This document shows positions 1 through 11,498 of a stretch of 64,000 nucleotides of DNA, piece by piece. The notes below the pieces were generated by a model that was given only the letters and a program-made list of their open reading frames with translations, was not told where the DNA came from and searched no databases. Positions within the stretch are counted from its first letter, which is position 1. Every line of letters starts with the position of its first letter. The position numbers and the translations under genes were made by a program. Origin of the DNA: Amphirosellinia nigrospora (lineage: Eukaryota > Ascomycota > Sordariomycetes > Xylariales > Xylariaceae); assembly GCA_004123355.1 (NCBI GenBank), contig SCHM01000005.1, positions 1,178,001-1,242,000 on the forward strand. The letters are read 5' to 3'.

Positions 1-1149
1 TTGGGTAATTTGCCTTGCGTTCGGCGATCCAAGCTGCCATATCGGGGATTCTAAGGATTAACATAGTTAATACCGCAGGCGTATGTAGTTCAAGAGGTAG
101 ATAGGACTTACACTGGGGCATCTGCGCCTAAGAGGTCACTTAAACGCTTCTCCTCATCATCCAATGCACCTTCACCTTCGCTACTCTCATCCCCGGGTGT
201 CAGCCCGAGCGTGTTGATCCTGCGCTTCTTCTTTTTGCTGTGAACCGCTGCATCAGGCTTCTGAGAAGGGTTGAACCCATGCGAGGGCCTTTGATCTCGG
301 TTGCGAAACTTTTCGCCTCGATTGTTGTGCCCCCTCGACCGCCTCTATTAGAATGATTAAATCCGTCACGCCCATGGCCACCTCGGGAGTTAAAACCATG
401 GGTGCTATGTGGAGCATGTGAAGGTGTCGAATACGGGTTCTCAGGGACAGGAGAATAGTTATAGGGAGGCTGAACATAGGGTCCAGGCTGTGGGCTTGGC
501 TGGTAAGGCGGCCCATATGGGCTAGAGGCGTGAACAATACGGTCACTGTTGAGTTCAAAGCCTAGTCGCATTGCGGTTGGAGGCACAATGGAGTTCTCCG
601 ACTTGTGACCACCTCGGTCACTTTGGAATGCCCCACGACCGCCTCTGTTCGAGTACTGCTGGAACGCCGGGCCCTGCTCGGGCCAGCGCTGTGGGGGTTG
701 GTCATTTGGGTAAGCAGGATACGGAGGCCCATGAGAGGGTCTCACGGACGTGTTGGGATATTGAGATTGATATCCTTGCGCTGCTGAAGTGTTATACGGC
801 TGAGGGCTATAGCCGGTTGAATAAGCAGGGGCAACATGATGGGGAACATTCGGTTGAGGAGGATAGTGGGCTACCGCGGGCGCACTTTGCCAATGGGCAC
901 TCGCTTGAGGGGCGGTGTAATGCCCACCAGGGGGGGAAGGCGCGTAGTCCGGCTGCTGCGGATAATAGCGTGAACCTGAGCCATAATCATGCTGGCCTCG
1001 ACCTCGCCCGCCTCCTCCGTAGGGCTGTTGACCCGCTCGATGGGGGGGAGCGTTGTACGAAGGTGGTTGGTTATATGATGGGTACTGTCCTGTAGACGCT
1101 GTGGAAGTGGTCGGCGGGGGAGGGGAGGCGCATAAGGATAACTCGCCAT
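1..1149 (-). CDS. NUFIP1-domain protein (box C/D snoRNP assembly factor, Rsa1-like), 3' part cut by window edge
   Basis: Exons on the minus strand are 1149-112 and 50-1; the 61-bp intron 51-111 has a GTAAGT donor and TTAG acceptor. The N-terminal half is low complexity, rich in Pro, Tyr, Gln and Gly, with RGG boxes (SNRGGRGG). After a Lys/Arg patch (KKKKRRIN) and an acidic stretch, the second exon begins with IPDMAAWIAERKANYP, which matches the conserved NUFIP1 motif; this is the main evidence. The family works in the nucleus with the R2TP chaperone to assemble box C/D snoRNPs. The frame is broken twice, each time as if one base were missing from a homopolymer: the G run at 1116-1125 just after the start, and the C run at 330-334 in the RGG region. 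I chose the start at 1149 (MASYPYAPP) because proline-rich starts are usual here; 1204 in another frame is an alternative. Confidence 0.75.
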
Positions 1150-2174
1150 CTTCTATTCGAGAAAGGCCACCGAAATTAGAGAAATGATCGGTGTTACGAA
1201 ACAATGGAAAGCAGAATGACCTAGATCTCCCACTAAGTTAGATATGTCTGAGAATGCACTGTAAATGTAAGGTAGGTAGATTTGTTGGGGAGAATAAGAG
1301 ATAGAATAGAAGCAGGTGGTGAGTGGTTCGCTGCTGAAGCCAAAATCTTCGTCTAGTGCGCGGCGAAATAGTTTGTGTTTGCGAAGCGGGCAGAGAACAT
1401 GCAAACTGTCTCCCGAACGTTGGTCATTACCCCAGCCTCCAAGAAAGGCTTTCTCAGGTAGAAATTGTAGTTCGAGATAAATGTCGAGGTGTGAAGCTAG
1501 AAACAGCAAATTCGAATGCAGCGTGACGCGTCAAAGGAAACTGAGAGGGAGAAATCTATATGAACTGGGAAACGGGTGATAGATAGGAACATACGTATGA
1601 GAGAAAGTCAGTTGCACAGACGGGCTTCAACAACACGCTGCGAGGTCAGTGCTGCCGGACTGTGATATTGTGGCGTTTCGAAACCCGGTAGAATAAGCAA
1701 AATGACGGACCGACGCAACAGGACACCAGCAAACCGGATGACTGTGTGCAGATCCTGCTGGTGTTGCAGAACTCGAAGAAAGACGGTATGGTATTATTCC
1801 ACTTGAAGATTGTTGATGTCCTCGGGAGGATAGCGAGCCAGAGGAAAAGCCGAAGTTGACTGTTTGTAGGCTTCGAGGAAATAATGGGAAGATGCGTGGT
1901 TGATTTCAAGGTCACAGAGTGCATGTAGTTAAGCGTTGGTGGCGACTAAACCTTTCTAAGACTAGTGGTTTCAGAGTCTAATCTAAACTTAGCAAATATT
2001 ATGTAATACATACAGAGCACACTCCGGCATGAGCTCCTGCCCCACATGCCACTTTTTGGTCTTTATGGTGGGGCTGGATAATGTGCATGGACAAAGGATT
2101 GATAGCTCCAGAGACTTCAAGTTATTACCAGACATGCGTGCATCTTCGTACAGGTATAATTTCAAAATCGCAAG
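1150..2174. promoter_or_regulatory. Shared upstream region between the NUFIP1-domain gene and RPC25
   Basis: About 1 kb between two divergently transcribed genes. Small open frames on both strands (for example 1153-1509 and 1646-1924, minus) have no recognisable domain. I see no RNA gene. It should hold both promoters and 5' leaders. Confidence 0.5.
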
Positions 2175-3015
2175 ATGTTCATATTGGTCAGTATTTGCGA
2201 AACTCCGCGCATTAGCTATCGGTAATTAATAAAAAATAGACAAAGATCGCGGATCTGGTGCAGATCCCGCCGTCACAGTTCGAGCAACACAGTCGAGTGG
2301 CCATCGAGAACAACATCAACGCCAAGTACTCAAATCGCGTGATCCAGAAGATAGGTCTTTGTATCTGCATGTACGATCTCCTATGGGCGTCCGAGGGATT
2401 GATAGGACACGGCAACGGCTTCGTCAATGTGAATGGTACTGTTGGCCCGCTCCCACCTTTTACTGAGTACGGCGTCATATTACTATGCAAACTAACTCGG
2501 TTTCCCGCGGGTAGTTGAGTTCCGTATGATCGTCTTCAGACCTTTCAAGGAGAGATTCTGTTTGGCAAGATCAGCAGCGCAAGTGCGGAGGGATTACAGA
2601 GTAAGACACTATCCATCTCCCGCCATCAAAGTAGTAAAAGATTCCGGAATCGTTAACTAGCCTGACAGTACGCACAGATTTCTTTGAGGAAATCAGTGTG
2701 TCCTACAAGGAGCTACCCGAGAACACTGAGTAGTAAGTCTCTCCCTCTTTGGCTTGTTATACCGTTCAAAGCAATAACCATATACGCCTTAGCGACCATA
2801 ATGAAAAAGCCTGGATATGGGTAGTAGACGAAGAGAGGATGCACTACGACAAGAACGAGATGGTCCGCTTTCAAGTCCTCGACGAGACCTGGAATGACCA
2901 GGCGCCCGAGAGCGGGGAGCAAGAAGCCGTCGAGCGGGCCAAGAAGATCTCGCCCTACAATATCCAGGGGACCATGATGAAGGAAGGACTAGGTGTGTGT
3001 CTATGGTGGGATTGA
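2175..3015 (+). CDS. RPC25: DNA-directed RNA polymerase III subunit RPC25 (RPC8, Rpb7-like stalk subunit)
   Basis: Five exons: 2175-2186, 2240-2435, 2515-2600, 2669-2732 and 2793-3015. All introns (53, 79, 68 and 60 bp) are GT-AG. The first exon has only four codons (MFIL), followed by TKIADLVQIPPSQF, the standard start of the Rpb7_N domain. The motif GLCICMYDLLWASEGLIGHG and the C-terminal OB/SHS2-like part (DHNEKAWIWVVDEERMHYDK, ending LWWD) fit Rpc25 closely. The protein is about 193 aa; the yeast protein is 212 aa. With Rpc17 it forms the Pol III stalk used in initiation at tRNA and 5S genes. Exon 3 is one base short: the GG at 2549-2550 should be GGG, giving RPFKGEILFGKISSASAEG. With that base the coding length is 582 nt with no stop. 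The gene converges on EMC3. Confidence 0.92.
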
Positions 3016-3171
3016 TGGGTTTTCATCCTGGCTACATGTTGCCAATTTGCCCTACTTGTTGCGTCTCGCGTGGTTTTTGGGGTGGGAAAAGTATGGCATT
3101 ATCCGGCGTTTGGGGAATGGATTATTTTAATTTGCTATAGGTAAGAGGGGCAAAACCCCCCGAGCGCGACT

Positions 3172-4116
3172 CTATTTAGACTTGATACCCTCGAGCAATC
3201 GATCCTCTACATCATCAAGTACAGAGTAGTGCTCAACGACCGCCAGATTTTCTGCCTCCGTCTTGAATTGCTTATCCGGGTCAACACCCGGCCCAAACAT
3301 TTGAGCACCAGCCTGAGGCCCCATAGCACCCATTTGCTGGGCCATTTGGTTTGCAGCTATCCAAGAGTTAGCGTAGCCTGAGAATAGGATTCGTGGACGG
3401 CTTACCATTGTCACTCCCAAGGATGAAGTTGAACACGCTCTGGAGGCCAAAAATGCACAAGAAATACCAACTGATACTGGACATCCACCTGGGATCCATC
3501 TCCCTGGTCATAACACCGGCCTGCAACATGCTCTTGAACTTAATAGTGAGAGGGAAGGGTAACTTGATGATGACAAAACCACTAAAAAAGGCATTGATCC
3601 AGCTCATGATAAGGGTATTGGGAATCATCATGGCCATGTTGTTCTTCATCATGCCCATCATGCCGTCCATGGCGCTGGGGTCCGTCATGGGGTTGGCCGG
3701 GGGCTGGCCGCGACGATCCGGGTCCTTCAAGAAAGCGCCCGACTCGTAGGCATTGGTCAAGTAGTCGCGTCGTACACGGAAGGACGGGGCAGACAGGACG
3801 TGAAAGTTGCTTCGGGTTGCTACGCCGTGGACCATGGAACGCTGCTCCCTTATGGTTTTGTGATCGAACCTCTTAGGCTGCGTGATCATTAAAACGGAGG
3901 CGTAGTGTCGTAGGACTCCGGTCAAGACCTGGATGCATGTGAGCCAAAGGATATGTGGGATCGTACATGGAGAGGCCTAGCTTACCATGACGACGGTGAT
4001 GGGGAGCAGGATCCAGTAGCTTTTAGAGAATCAGCAACATTTCCAGAGTTTGAGCCATAGAAAACTCACAATAACTGGGGATCCCTATGGATCGTCTGTG
4101 CCGGTAATTGAGCCAT
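3172..4116 (-). CDS. EMC3: ER membrane protein complex subunit 3 (EMC3)
   Basis: Exons 4116-4070, 4019-3986, 3928-3406 and 3356-3172 total 789 nt, a 262-aa protein with an intact frame. EMC3 belongs to the Oxa1/TMCO1/EMC3 (DUF106) insertase superfamily and inserts tail-anchored and multi-pass proteins into the ER membrane. Three hydrophobic segments are visible: WILLPITVVMVL near residue 18, IMSWINAFFSGFVIIKLPF in the middle, and SSISWYFLCIFGLQSVFNFI after it. Other family features are the Met-rich loop between the first two segments, the GSDN turn before the last intron, and a Gln/Met-rich cytosolic tail. The start MAQLPAQTIHRDPQLFYW matches the family N-terminus. It is convergent with RPC25 (156 bp between stops) and divergent from SPC2. 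Confidence 0.93.
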
Positions 4117-4493
4117 GGGGAAGGCAGAGGGGAGGGAGGAGGGTGTTTTGCGACACTATCGATCTTCAATGTTGCGTAATTGAAGCTCTAAGCAGCAAGT
4201 AGAGGATGAGGTTGTGCTTGGGGCAAGCCTCAGTGCACCAGCCGCAATTTGCAGCTCAGGCTCGCGGGGGAGGCTGCCCCTACAAATCGAATGCCCCACA
4301 CTGACGGAACGAGCCACGTTTCTATCTACACTACACTAACTTTGGCATGCTGAGTTGCAGTCGTAGCACCTCTCATACAGAACCGAATCCCTGATCTAGA
4401 TCACCCTCAACAAAACACCAAAACACCCACCTGGCCACTTCTACGTAGCATAATAGCATAATTGACCAGGTAAAGGGAGAATAAAACACCAAA
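4117..4493. promoter_or_regulatory. Bidirectional promoter region, EMC3 / SPC2
   Basis: These 377 bp separate the start codons of two divergent ER-membrane protein genes. There is no coding signal. The SPC2 start has a good context (ACCAAAATGGC). Co-regulation of the two ER genes is possible but is inference. Confidence 0.5.
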
Positions 4494-5320
4494 ATGGCGT
4501 CTCAGGAGCGAATCACAGTACACAACTTAGCAGGTGAGGCCCTACCCTCTCCGACTTACATGGCGCCAAAGCAGCTAGCTTGCTACAGACACATACACAT
4601 AGCATACTCACAACGATCAAACAGATCTGAAGAATACATCAGACGATGCGATACCAAACTACCTAAACTCGCTAAAGTTCAAGCAAGACCACAGCCTCGT
4701 CGACACGCGTCTAGCATTGGGCTACGGCGCCTTCGCCATCGCCGCCGCCTGCTTCCTATGGGACTACAAGCTCGGCTTCGAGAGCACGAAGTGGTACACG
4801 GCCGCCGCCGTCGCGCTATACTCCATCCTCAACGGCGCCTTGACCATATGGATCACCTTCGTCGAGAAGACTACCGTGTACCAGGGCACCGCATCAGACG
4901 GGACCAAGGTGAGCGAGGCAGCCCCAATCCGGCATCCTTTCTCGCCGCATGACTAACGAGGGGCACCAAAACCAGATCTCCGTCTCGACCTCGACCAAGA
5001 AAAACGAACCGACGTACTACGTCGTCGTAAAAATCACCCCGAAGGGCGGCGCCGCTCACAAGATTGAGTTCGCGCGCTCCTTCACCGAGTGGTTCGATGT
5101 GCAGGGTCACTTCATCGCCTTACCCTTCCAGACCATCTTAGCCACGACCGTGCCGCTGATCGCGAAGGCGACCCCAAGCGCGCTGCCGCCGTCCCTACCT
5201 CCGCCCTCGTCCGACTTTTTAAATGTGGATGCCGACACCCTCGATGCGCTGGCTGCTGCCGAGTCGACAGGGGCGGATAGTGGTAGTACGGACAAGAAGT
5301 CGAAGAGGAGAAAGGCATAG
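4494..5320 (+). CDS. SPC2: Signal peptidase complex subunit 2 (SPC2/SPC25)
   Basis: Exons 4494-4533, 4625-4908 and 4976-5320 (introns 91 and 67 bp, GT-AG) give 669 nt and 222 aa with an intact frame. The family is the 25-kDa microsomal signal peptidase subunit, which links the signal peptidase complex to the Sec61 translocon. Two membrane segments are visible: ALGYGAFAIAAACFLW around residue 45 and AAAVALYSILNGALTIWITF shortly after, separated by a short lumenal turn as in SPC25. A cytosolic domain follows (EPTYYVVVKITPKGG, then a FTEWFD motif) and the tail is lysine-rich (KKSKRRKA). The start MASQERITVHNLADLKNTSD fits the family. It converges on MMS19. Confidence 0.92.
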
Positions 5321-5713
5321 GTTAATCATAGATAAAACTTGGTTTTTAAAAAAATGGAAAAGGCTTGATACCCTCGGCATCAAATAATGGCTTTACAATT
5401 CTCATGTGATTTGTTGACGGACGTGTTTCTGGTGGAACACGCATGTCTATCTCTCAGATCTCTATTAACCATTGATAACAATCTTGATCGAAACACATAC
5501 CCGGCCTCAAACAAATTGATTGCTCTTGTACTCTGTTGGTACCAATACTACGTTCCTTCTCCTTCAAGCAACGGGTACAGTTATGAGTGTTCCGACAATC
5601 CAGTAACGACTGGCAACATTTCCATTTCCCCTTGGGTACCACATCAACTCGACCTCCATCAATCCTTTAGCCAACGTGAGGCGAGGTCCGGATTAGCAAT
5701 GAAGATGGACAAC
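5321..5713. other. Convergent 3' intergenic region, SPC2 / MMS19
   Basis: About 390 bp holding the two 3' untranslated regions. The plus-strand open frame at 5387-5776 overlaps the MMS19 end and shows no domain. Nothing else seen. Confidence 0.5.
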
Positions 5714-8700
5714 TTAACCGAGCCCCTCCCACGCCTGTCTCGCCTTGAGTGCCGTGCGACGAATCTCCCTAACTGAGTCACCGCAAGCGGTAGCAAGGGA
5801 CGGAGGAGATCTCTGCGGTATGGTAGGAGAAGGTGGGCGTCATACCCGCTCTCGGTAAGTTGTCGAAAGAACAGCAAGGTCTTCATGCGCGTGGCGATAG
5901 GGTCGCGATCCGCAGCGCTGATATGCGAGGCTTTGGTTCGGTACTTGAGTCCCTCTCCCTGATCTACGGCGGCGTTGGGTCGAATTTCGCGGCGTCGGCT
6001 ACGTTGCGCGCCATCCCGTAAATGGCGATCAAGCCCTGAATCAGAGCCGCGAGATGGGCCCGGAGCTCGCCGGGGTCTTTTTCGAGTATCTGCGAAAGGA
6101 CTATGAGTAGAGATTCCGTCTCGACGCCTACTTTGAACGTGGATAGGGATCGGATCCCAACCCGCACGATCTGAGCTACGTCCGAGGCGTAGATGTTGTA
6201 GTCGATGTACCGCAGAATAGAAAAGACCCCCACGGAGCGATTCACTGCCTCACGTTCCTCTACATCTACACCCGCCAAGCAGCGGTCAAGAGACGGGACC
6301 ACGGTCCGGTGGTAGAACCACCCCCGGCTGAGCATTTTGTAAACCGCATGGTTGGCATCCGATAGACATTCTCGGGGCATCACCATCAAGCCTAGATTCT
6401 GCGCGAGCTGCCTACCCGCCATAATGTCCATTGGCCCGTGCAAAGTGATAAGATCAAGCAGGGGATGCGGGTGTGATCCTGGGAGTGGGCGGGCTACGTC
6501 GCCGGCAAGATAGTGTAGGACCCTGCGGAAAACTCGAGCTTCGACGTGGTATTACCAGTTGTCTGTTGAGGACCTATCGTATTACGTAGTATTGGCAAGA
6601 GTAGTCGTTGTTCTTCTAATCTTGCCACCGTCAGGGTTTCTCTGTTTTTCATATCGAATTTGTTCGATAGTACACATAATAGTGCGTCCATAGCGGCCCT
6701 TGTCGCTTTGGAAACTGGTGCCGGGCCATTTACGAAGTTGCCAATCAAATCATGGAGCGCATCTATTTGTAACTAGAATAGCGTTGTCAATTTTTTGTTC
6801 AAATAACTTAGATAGAAATTCGGAGGACAGAACTCACCTGTGTATTTATTGCCCCCGACCATAGGCCTTGCATGATGCCTAACGTCAATGGCACCGTCCG
6901 AAAATCGTTCGCAGGGCTCAGACTCTTCGGCATTGTCTCTCTCTCCGCAGAGTCACCGTCTTCCGTATGAAACAGACAAAAGGCTGCAGAATCTAGCTCG
7001 AGGGCTCTTTGCTCTTCCTCATCTAATACTCTAATCACCGACGCTGCCAATTGGCCCAGCTGATTCAAAAGGATATCTTGTCTTGAAATCAATTCGGGGT
7101 CTTCCCCATCTAGGTCTGCGCTAAGAGCCACTTCTATGCAGTCATCAGAGACAGTATCCGTGGGGTTACTGAGAGTCGTGAATCGACGATAGAGTTGCCG
7201 GACCACGAAGAGGTAGTATGCACGTCGATGTTCGGGGCCCATCTCTTCACTCTCTAGAGCCTCTATCTTTCCAGGTCGGTTGAGGTAGATTTCAGGGGCA
7301 TCGGCAGCTTCGAATTTCCAAGCAAGATTCAGAAACTGATCCCTTGTGAGCTTGGGGTAATTGGAGTCTGGCGATTGCATTAAAGCTCGCCTTATAGTTA
7401 CATGAATGGCATCGATGAAGACGACTAGAATTTTGGGGTCGGCTCTTTCGGATAACATCCATCGTAGGCCTTGTAGAAAAGAATTAATCAAGGCCGCCTC
7501 GCGAAACCAGCATGCTTCAGGTTTATACGTCTCAGAATGAATTACTGCACATAGAGTGGCAGAAACATTCCGGATTCGCAGACTCAAATCTTGCGGCTGT
7601 GGTTGTAGCTGATATGATTCTATCATAGAAGCCAAATACTGTCGGAGAATATGTTGCAATGATGGCGGACATGAGGACACCGCACTCCTTAGAGCATCTT
7701 CGCCTGCATCAAGTAGATCTCGAGGCACCATCTCCTCCGCTCTGTCAAAGTATTTTGGGCCCTCGAGAGGACAGATGATAACCGGCTTTGTGAGTAAGCT
7801 GAGAACTGTTTCACGGGTATAATCTGAACATATTGGTCGTCTTGGGCCACTCCCACTCGATTTTTGGCCAACCAGAGCACCCAATCCCTGCATGGCCTCT
7901 CGTAAAAGACCAATGTACTCGATAGGTGACGAAGCAGCAGAGTGCTCCTCCCAGAAGGGCAAGTAAAGGTCATAAAAAAGTGTATCTCCAAAAAGATCGT
8001 CTAAGAGGAAGCTCTCACCGTCATCGTGTGGGGTACACTCAGGATCTAGAACAAGAAGCAATCGTAGCTTTACTATCGAGCTCATCAAGGCTATAAGGTG
8101 TCGCTTATGTAAAATGGAAGTGTTGTCCTTCAAAGTCTTCTTGACATGCTCTAGAGCTCTAGGCATTAGCAACATAAATGGCAGGCAAGCTGAGCCGACA
8201 ATTGCGACAAGCAAACGCCCTGCCTGGGCTGTGTACTTCGCGTCCGATATGTCTTCTTTCAAATCTCTCCATGTGTTGTCTAGAAATGGCCGTAGATCCT
8301 CTCGATCAAGACGCCTAGTAAGGGCGCATAAGACTGTGAGAGTGGCCTTGACAATATCTTGTATCTCGCCGTTACGAACCTCATACTTTAGTGAGCCCCA
8401 TACTTGATCTGCGTAAGGTACGACGCTCTGTTTAGGATGATTATACTTGGTGAGACATGCTTCTAGAGTAAGCAAGATATCTACCTTGACCGCGACTGTT
8501 TGATCAACCTTGTCTAGCTTATCAACGAGAAATGGAATAGAAAGACCGGCTACACAGTGGTGTGCACAGAAGCAAGAACGAAGCGCCGCCTTCAAGCTAT
8601 CGGTTGTTACAGCTGAGGGTGTTGCCGAAGGTCTAAGGGAGATGGGGAAATAGGCGGAGAACGTCTTGAAGATTTCGGATATGACATCGGCTGATGGGTG

Positions 8701-9410
8701 AAATTCTTGCAAGAACAATGTCAGAATGGCAAACCACATCATCAAATTCTCGGGGTCTCGCTCGTTTCGGCATAAGCTTAAGAGGTCAAGAATAAATCCG
8801 CCCGTCTGACCATGCCGAAGTTCCAGATCTTTGGCCACAGCAGGGATTTCCAAAAGATCGGAGAAGAGATGATAGATCTCTAAGCGCGTTGCGGGGACTT
8901 GCAATTTGAAGTCGTCGCCTAGTTTACAAATGCTTTGTAGGATATCGCCGCCAAGTGTGGGCTGAAAGTATTTTGTCCCAACGAGCTGTCTCAAAGCCTT
9001 GGCGGACGCGGTGATACCAGCCTTATGATCACTCTCAAATAGCGAACAGAAGAAGGTGACAAGTAGTTTAACCTGGTCGGCATTCAAGGTATCGTTCTTT
9101 CTTGAGAGAATGTGTAGCGTGCCAGCGAGGAAGTCTAGCGCAGTAGCCCGGGATATGAGATCGTCCTCGCCGGAAGATTGCATCCATCGGGATACAGATG
9201 CGACCCATTGGCCAACAGTGGCCCTCTTGTTGGTAGACTCTTCAATGGCTGATGGGTGATGAGCACGTACTCACGAACAAAAAAAAGAAGGAAGGATCGA
9301 AACTCACCTTGGGCTGCTTGCTCTAAAATTGCCTGACGCTTGTCTTGTTCATCCCTGTCCGCAAGCACATATTTCAGAGCCAGCTCATCAAACCTGGGAG
9401 CCGCAGCCAT
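5714..9410 (-). CDS. MET18: MMS19/MET18, HEAT-repeat subunit of the cytosolic iron-sulfur assembly targeting complex
   Basis: Exons 9410-9308, 9239-6838 and 6772-5714; introns 9240-9307 and 6773-6837 are GT-AG. With three missing bases counted the product is about 1188 aa, near the usual family size. Mms19 brings Fe-S clusters to DNA polymerases, helicases such as XPD/Rad3 and other nuclear enzymes, and so affects repair and telomeres. The N-terminal MMS19 block is clear (ALDFLAGTLHIL, then DQVKLLVTFFCSLFESDHK), followed by long alpha-helical HEAT repeats in an uninterrupted 2.4-kb exon. The C-terminal HEAT block continues with LQIDALHDLIGNFVNGP, LLPYRRDLLR and an Arg/Lys-rich end (KARQAWEGLG). 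Frame breaks lie at A4 6529-6532, T3 5985-5987 and G3 5797-5799, each one base short. The last 110 codons depend on two of these repairs and are the least certain part. Confidence 0.85.
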
Positions 9411-10354
9411 CTTTTTTGTTCAGAGGCAACCGACCGACTTTAACAGGTTGCGGCTGTTTAAATGGGAGACGGAAGCTGTGTCGGATCGGAGGCTGAGGGC
9501 TTTTGGTGCATTAGGTATGGATTGTTGGGACACGAAGGTTTCCTGGCTGTCTTACAGAGCCGAAGCAGGGACACAGTTCCTTAAAGCAAACAACCAGTGT
9601 AAGTCATCTGAGATCACGCGTGCTCTTTTGCTAGATACTTTCTCTAGCCGTTTGGGGACATTTGCTGAACTAGCGAGATTGACGTTGCCCAGTGATAGGA
9701 TACATGTAATTCAATCCATCCAAGTCCGTTGCCCCGATTTGTAACCTACCAGTGCATTAGAGATTGGCAACCCCGCGATACAATGAGTTTGGTACGTCAC
9801 TTGTCTTCCTTATCGGGAGACCCAGACCACGTTATTCCCAAAGAAGAAAGAGGGGCAACTGGAGAGGTGCAGCCATCTACCGCCAAAATTTTCCCTGCAA
9901 AAAAAAAAAAAAGGTTCTGGCTTGGTGGGTCGTGCCCCCACGACGCTCCGATTTCTGGACCATTGCTTGCTCCAGTTCGAGATGCAACAGGTCCAACGAC
10001 TATTACTCATTCATCCACTGTCTATCAGGTGTCGCGGTGTTTTCCAGTCATTTAGTACCCGGCTTGTCGCCCTCGAAAGTTGCACGATCCTCATCTGCTC
10101 GCCTCCATTCGTTAAGTGCAGAGCGCGGTTTTTTTCGCGTCGCAGTGTTCAACTGCCACTACCAAGCATCTCTCTGCATCGTCTGCATCGCGGGGCACGC
10201 ATAGTGGGGCAACGCCAGGTAATAATCCCATCCTCTTGAATCTTCAATATACCTGCACTAGGGTAGGGTATTATCTATTACTTAAAACAGGACTGAAAAA
10301 AGTTTGCTTAATTGTTGCCGGCGGGAACTAATGTAATGTATCACCTAGAAGACC
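9411..10354. promoter_or_regulatory. Bidirectional promoter region MMS19 / MTD1 with a 14-base A tract
   Basis: This 944-bp region between divergent starts carries a pure A run at 9899-9912, a nucleosome-excluding element typical of fungal promoters. The plus-strand open frames here (9340-10331) have no domain and are read as chance frames. Confidence 0.5.
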
Positions 10355-11498
10355 ATGGCATCGCATCAAGATGTACCTAAGACCTGTAAGGTCGTCATGG
10401 CTGAAACCATCGCTAAGAGCTTGCTCGCAGAAGTCAAGGACACGTTGACGTCGATACAACGGGATGTAGATGGAAAGCCAACGCTTGTAGCTTTCTTAGC
10501 GAATGATGACCCGGCTGCTGTGAAGTACGCCGAGTGGTCTAAGAAGACATGTGAGGAAAAGTAACACCTTCCCACCCGCCTCTATGCTTGGCATCATCCA
10601 CTCACGCGTCGGGAACTGCAGCGGCTTCCATTTCGACTTGCGCCAAGTCGAGAAAGAAACACTGGAAGAAGATATCATGGCCGCAAATGAGGATGACAGG
10701 GTCGACGGCATTATTGTTTATTACCCCATCTTCCCTGGCAACCCAGCCCACGATAAGTACATTCAGGAAACTGTCTCCCTTGCCAAAGATGTCGAGGGCC
10801 TCTGCCACAAGCACATCTCTAATATGTATCACAATGTTCGGTATTTGGACCCCCCGCACAACCTGAAGAAGTCCATATTGCCCTGCACACCGCTTGCCGT
10901 TGTAAAGATTCTAGAATATCTCCAGATCTACAATTCAATCCTGCCTTATGGGAACCGGCTGTTCGGGAAGACCATCACTGTCATTAATCGATCCGAGGTC
11001 AACGGCCGACCACTGGCTGCCCTTCTGGCGAATGATGGTGCTACGGTTTATTCTGTCGACCTGACGGGCGTGCAGGTCTTTGCCCGCGGCCAAGGTATCC
11101 GTCAACCCCGCCATCAAGTCCAGGACAAGGAAGGTTGGACCCTGGAGCAGTGCGTACCCATCAGCGATGTAATTATCGGCGGCGTACCATCAGAGAACTA
11201 TAAGGTCCCGACTGAACTTATCCGCGACGGTGCGGTGTGCATCAACTTCTCGTCATACAGGAACTTCGATGGTCCGGCAGTGAAGGAAAAGGCGTCAATA
11301 TATGTTCCTTCGGTTGGCAAAGTTACGATTGCTGTGTTGTTAAGAAACCTTCTTGTATGCACCTCCGAGATGGTGTTGTTGAAAAGAGATAACCACTAAT
11401 GAATGAGATTTTAGCGCCTTATTGCGAATCGCCCATCCACACAATTCGCCTCTGAGGGGACGCTGAAAGCGGGGAGCGAGGCTTTCGGGAAGGGTTAA
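10355..11498 (+). CDS. MTD1: NAD-dependent methylenetetrahydrofolate dehydrogenase (MTD1)
   Basis: Exons 10355-10560, 10622-11354 and 11415-11498 give 1023 nt and 340 aa. The enzyme oxidises 5,10-methylene-THF with NAD+ in the cytosol, feeding one-carbon units to purine synthesis. Family signatures are LVAFLANDDPAAVKYAEW, VDGIIVYYPIF, the KDVEGL/NMYHNVRYLD region, KSILPCTPLAVVKILEYLQI, and the NAD-binding stretch INRSEVNGRPLAALLANDGA. The end of the second exon needs care: the frame runs on to a TAA at 11397, but that TAA is part of a CTAATGA branch site. A 60-bp intron (donor GTATGC at 11355, acceptor TTTTAG at 11414) restores the family ending LLRNLLRLIANRP with 28 further codons. The frame is intact throughout. 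Confidence 0.93.

Noticed and set aside
5387-5776. 129-codon plus-strand open frame after SPC2
   Set aside because: It overlaps the antisense end of MMS19, has no domain, and lies in a convergent 3' region.
9340-10331. Several overlapping plus-strand open frames of 70-146 codons
   Set aside because: They lie in the shared MMS19/MTD1 promoter, are low-complexity in part (A tract reads as Lys run) and show no family similarity.
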